A stretch of 7,975 nt of DNA from MKRK01 sp001896915 (GTDB lineage: Bacteria > Bacillota > Clostridia > Oscillospirales > Acutalibacteraceae). Made by a program: the position numbers and the translations under genes. The first letter of the stretch is position 1; each line of letters starts with the position of its first letter. Location of the stretch: contig CALJJF010000058.1 in the NCBI GenBank assembly GCA_937973935.1, positions 1 to 7,975 of the forward strand, read 5' to 3'. The notes beneath the pieces are model-generated. The model saw only the letters and a list, made by a program, of their open reading frames with translations, was not told the origin of the DNA and did no database searches. Of this stretch, positions 6,468 through 7,975 are shown one piece after another.

Positions 6468-6497
6468 AGCAATAGAAGATATTCTATAATTATAGAA
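6451..6497. promoter_or_regulatory. BlaI-type operator: five phased ATAGAA half-sites
   Basis: Half-sites TTCTAT/ATAGAA begin at 6451, 6461, 6472, 6482 and 6492, with spacings of 10, 11, 10 and 10 bp, all on one DNA face. They make two full dyads, ATTCTAT-N4-ATAGAAT (6450-6467) and TTCTAT-N4-ATAGAA (6482-6497), with centres 31 bp apart, plus a central half-site. BlaI and MecI are known to bind paired dyads over their own promoters. Binding here by the adjacent repressor is an inference from position. Confidence 0.8.
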
Positions 6498-6510
6498 CGA
6501 GGGGATGCTC

Positions 6511-6870
6511 ATGATTAAGTTACCGGAATCCGAAATAAAAATCATGTCAATTATCTGGGACAGGGACAAAATTTGTGCCAAGGATGTATCCGATTATACC
6601 ATGGAGCATTTTGGCTGGAAAAAGAACACTGCCTACACGATTATAAAAAACCTTGTGCAAAAAGGGGTTTTGGAGCGCATCGAACCCGGGTTTCAATTAA
6701 AACCACTTGTCACAAGAAAAGAAATCGGTGCTGAGGAAACAGAGTCTTTGATTCAGAAATTTTATAAAGGCTCTGCCAGTGTGTTGTTTTCTGCTCTGTT
6801 GAAGGAGGAAAAGCTCTCGCCCAAGGAATTGGCGGAAATTGAAAAGCTGATTGAGGAAGCTAGGCGCTGA
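6511..6870 (+). CDS. BlaI/MecI/CopY-family transcriptional repressor
   Basis: A 119-residue DNA-binding protein, full length for the family. Residues about 3-66 form the winged helix, with the family signature KLPESEIKIMSIIWD, the recognition helix region WKKNTAYTIIKNLVQKG (36-52) and wing LERIEPGFQLKPLVTRKE. Residues about 75-119 are the dimerisation helices (LIQKFYKGSASVLFSALL, LSPKELAEIEKLIEEARR). Family members repress beta-lactamase, mecA or copper genes and are inactivated by cleavage triggered by a BlaR1-type sensor. The start at 6511 is preferred over an in-frame ATG at 6505, because GAGGGG (6499-6504) abuts 6505 but is 6 nt from 6511. The gene is almost certainly autorepressed through the phased operator. 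Its normal partner is truncated immediately downstream, so it may be a constitutive repressor or have a different inducer. The targets are not in this window unless it controls only itself. Confidence 0.93.
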   Translation: MIKLPESEIKIMSIIWDRDKICAKDVSDYTMEHFGWKKNTAYTIIKNLVQKGVLERIEPGFQLKPLVTRKEIGAEETESLIQKFYKGSASVLFSALLKEEKLSPKELAEIEKLIEEARR

Positions 6871-6874
6871 CGAA

Positions 6875-6964
6875 ATGACGAACCTGTTTTCTGATGTTCT
6901 CAATTCCACGCTTATTGCATCTGTTCTTGGTCTTGTTATTATTCTGATAAGAGGCATTCTGTAA
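6875..6964 (+). pseudogene. 5' stub of a blaR1/mecR1 antirepressor gene
   Basis: Four nt after the repressor stop, an ATG opens a 29-codon frame (MTNLFSDVLNSTLIASV, then a hydrophobic run ending IILIRGIL) that stops at TAA (6962-6964). Position and sequence match the first membrane segment of BlaR1/MecR1 sensor-peptidases, which normally follow blaI and are several hundred residues long. The same frame after the stop (TAA, TGA) reads KMPKALFVLKVLKAI, vaguely like the next BlaR1 segment. However, that DNA also forms a terminator for the opposite strand, so the match may be chance. The zinc peptidase motif and sensor domain are absent from the window. Alternative: a genuine tiny membrane peptide. 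Confidence 0.6.
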
Positions 6965-6966
6965 TG

Positions 6967-6998
6967 AAAAATGCCTAAGGCGCTGTTTGTGCTTAAGG
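6967..6998 (-). terminator. Intrinsic terminator behind a minus-strand gene remnant
   Basis: On the minus strand, CCT(T)AAG and CAC pair with GCG and CTTAGG, with one bulge on each side and a 5-nt loop (stem arms 6974-6983 and 6989-6998). CA and five T (6967-6971) follow. It begins at the last codon of the remnant at 6993-7073, where a gene's own terminator would be expected. Confidence 0.55.
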
Positions 6999-7073
6999 TA
7001 TTAAAAGCGATTTAATCAATTGTTCCTCCTTTGCCTTATACACAACAACCATCGTTGAGCCGGCACCGCTTGA
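6993..7073 (-). pseudogene. Possible 3' remnant of a minus-strand gene (26 codons)
   Basis: Between two in-frame TAA codons (7074-7076 and 6993-6995) the minus strand reads SSGAGSTMVVV followed by YKAKEEQLIKSLLIP. There is no start codon with context, but the composition is protein-like and the stop is followed directly by an intrinsic terminator. The SGAGST stretch followed by hydrophobic strand residues and an acidic/Lys helix faintly recalls the C-terminal SGSGPT motif of GHMP kinases such as homoserine kinase. That match is weak and unproven. Together with the blaR1 stub it points to a deletion or rearrangement joining two gene ends. Confidence 0.3.
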
Positions 7074-7102
7074 TTAGCAGAACCATTCATAAAAAGAATA
7101 GA

Positions 7103-7135
7103 CACCCCCTAAATAGGTAAACTATTGATGGGGTG
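7103..7135 (+). promoter_or_regulatory. Hairpin that base-pairs the SD of the spore photoproduct lyase gene
   Basis: CACCCC (7103-7108) pairs with GGGGTG (7130-7135) and AATAG (7112-7116) with CTATT (7122-7126). A 3x3 internal loop, itself with a central T-A pair, lies between, and the terminal loop is GTAAA. GGGGTG is the only SD for the TTG start at 7142, so the whole SD is occluded in the folded mRNA. The hairpin is followed by ATATTTTTG, so it could also stop read-through from blaI as a weak terminator. Confidence 0.6.
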
Positions 7136-7141
7136 ATATTT

Positions 7142-7975
7142 TTGATACCGAAAAAAATATATTATGAAGAAAATATTCTGCAATATGATCTGGGAAAACA
7201 ATTGTATGAAACCTATAAAACCGCCGAGTGGATTCCCATTGACAGCCACAATAATATTCCCTCCCTCAGAGAGAATGAAAATTCCGAATTTGCCAAAATG
7301 AAACGGCATTTGGTTATCGGGGTGCGAAAAACCCATAAATATGTACCCAACAAAAAAACCTCGGATTTTTTGGTGCCCTTTACCTCCTCGGGCTGCAGCG
7401 CCATGTGCCTTTACTGCTATCTTGTTTGTAACTATAATAAATGCTCCTATCTGCGGCTTTTTGTGAACCGGGAGCAGATGATGGAAAAGCTCATCAAAAC
7501 AGCAAGAGACAGTGAAAAGCCGCTCACCTTTGAAATCGGCAGCAACAGCGATTTGATCTTGGAAAACACGTTTACCGACAATTTACCTTGGGTCATTGAT
7601 GAATTTTCAAAACACGAAAATGGGTTTCTTACCTTCCCGACGAAGTTTGATATGGTAGACCCGATGCTTTCCCTCAATCACAGGGGCAGGGTGATTGTGA
7701 GAATGAGCGTGAACCCGGAGGAAATCATCAAAACTGTAGAGTTTGGGACCTCTCCTTTGCATGGTAGAATTAAGGCAATCAATCAATTGAAAGAAGCGGG
7801 TTATAAAATCGGAATTCTGGTTGCCCCGGTGATCTTGATTGAGGATTGGGAACGGCATTATTCAGAAATGTTTCGGATTTTGGGCGAAGGGCTGTGTGAC
7901 GACGTGAAAAAAGATGTATTTTTTGAAGTGATTTTCATGACCTACAGCTATGTGCACCGAATGATTAACAAAGAT
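7142..7975 (+). CDS. splB: Spore photoproduct lyase family radical SAM protein (3' end outside window)
   Basis: The window holds 278 codons; known lyases are about 340 residues, so roughly 60 are missing. Spore photoproduct lyase uses SAM and a [4Fe-4S] cluster to reverse the UV thymine lesion in germinating spores. The radical SAM motif is C85-SAM-C89-LY-C92, embedded in SSGCSAMCLYCYLVC, with the family's two Tyr (91, 93) flanking Cys92. The downstream SYLRLFVNREQMM, LTFPTKFD, RVIVRMSVNPEEI, GRIKAINQLKEAGYKIG and VAPVILIEDWERHYSEMF blocks also match. Extra Cys are at 96 and 101. The hydrogen-donor Cys (Cys141 in B. subtilis, in EAACTSD) aligns with Ser134 in EIGSNSD. The start is TTG with SD GGGGTGAT; no in-frame ATG fits. 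The gene may therefore be a true lyase variant or a paralogue with another role. No clear forespore SigG promoter is visible. Confidence 0.88.
   Translation, partial: MIPKKIYYEENILQYDLGKQLYETYKTAEWIPIDSHNNIPSLRENENSEFAKMKRHLVIGVRKTHKYVPNKKTSDFLVPFTSSGCSAMCLYCYLVCNYNKCSYLRLFVNREQMMEKLIKTARDSEKPLTFEIGSNSDLILENTFTDNLPWVIDEFSKHENGFLTFPTKFDMVDPMLSLNHRGRVIVRMSVNPEEIIKTVEFGTSPLHGRIKAINQLKEAGYKIGILVAPVILIEDWERHYSEMFRILGEGLCDDVKKDVFFEVIFMTYSYVHRMINKD

Noticed and set aside
7060..7102. Forespore (SigG) or SigA promoter for the lyase gene
   Set aside because: TTGATT (7070-7075) with AAGAAT (7094-7099) has an 18-nt spacer but would start transcription inside the SD-pairing hairpin arm. No good SigG-like boxes were found.

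Overview
The window looks like chromosomal DNA from a spore-forming member of the Clostridia (low-to-moderate GC Firmicutes). The evidence is Gram-positive style Shine-Dalgarno (SD) sequences such as AGGAGG, many intrinsic terminators, a BlaI/MecI-type repressor, an antimicrobial-export type two-component/ABC cluster, and a spore photoproduct lyase family radical SAM gene at the right edge. No phage, IS element, CRISPR array, tRNA or rRNA was seen. Species cannot be named from the sequence alone.

Layout. Positions 1-829 (minus strand) hold the 5' part of a secreted multidomain protein: signal peptide, PPC-like beta domain, FN3 domain, start of a second PPC domain. It has its own SigA-type promoter at about 920-948. 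Next, all on the minus strand, come two linked transcription units. The response regulator (4925-5617) and histidine kinase (3472-4932) overlap by 8 bp and end in a strong intrinsic terminator. The FtsX/MacB-type permease (1796-3352) and its ATPase (1110-1781) follow from a separate promoter. A 22-bp element that is 17/22 identical and built as an 11-bp direct repeat lies upstream of both the regulator gene (5765-5786) and the permease gene (3415-3436). The simplest reading is one regulon: the kinase senses an envelope signal, and the regulator activates both itself and the exporter.

Positions 5618-6510 are about 890 bp without a convincing protein gene, but not featureless. They contain a minus-strand intrinsic terminator at 5835-5862 with a second strong hairpin just before it, which may be the 3' end of a small RNA. 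A 12-bp inverted repeat at 6186-6262 and a possibly decayed small reading frame at 6133-6419 are also present.

On the plus strand, a BlaI/MecI-family repressor (6511-6870) has a consensus promoter overlaid by five ATAGAA half-sites spaced 10, 11, 10 and 10 bp. Its expected partner blaR1 survives only as a 29-codon stub (6875-6964). Just after the stub, on the opposite strand, is a short 3' gene remnant with its own terminator (6967-7073), so this is a rearrangement scar. The last gene (7142 to the edge) is a spore photoproduct lyase family protein. Its SD is fully base-paired in a hairpin, its start is TTG, and it appears to carry Ser where the known enzyme has its hydrogen-donor Cys.
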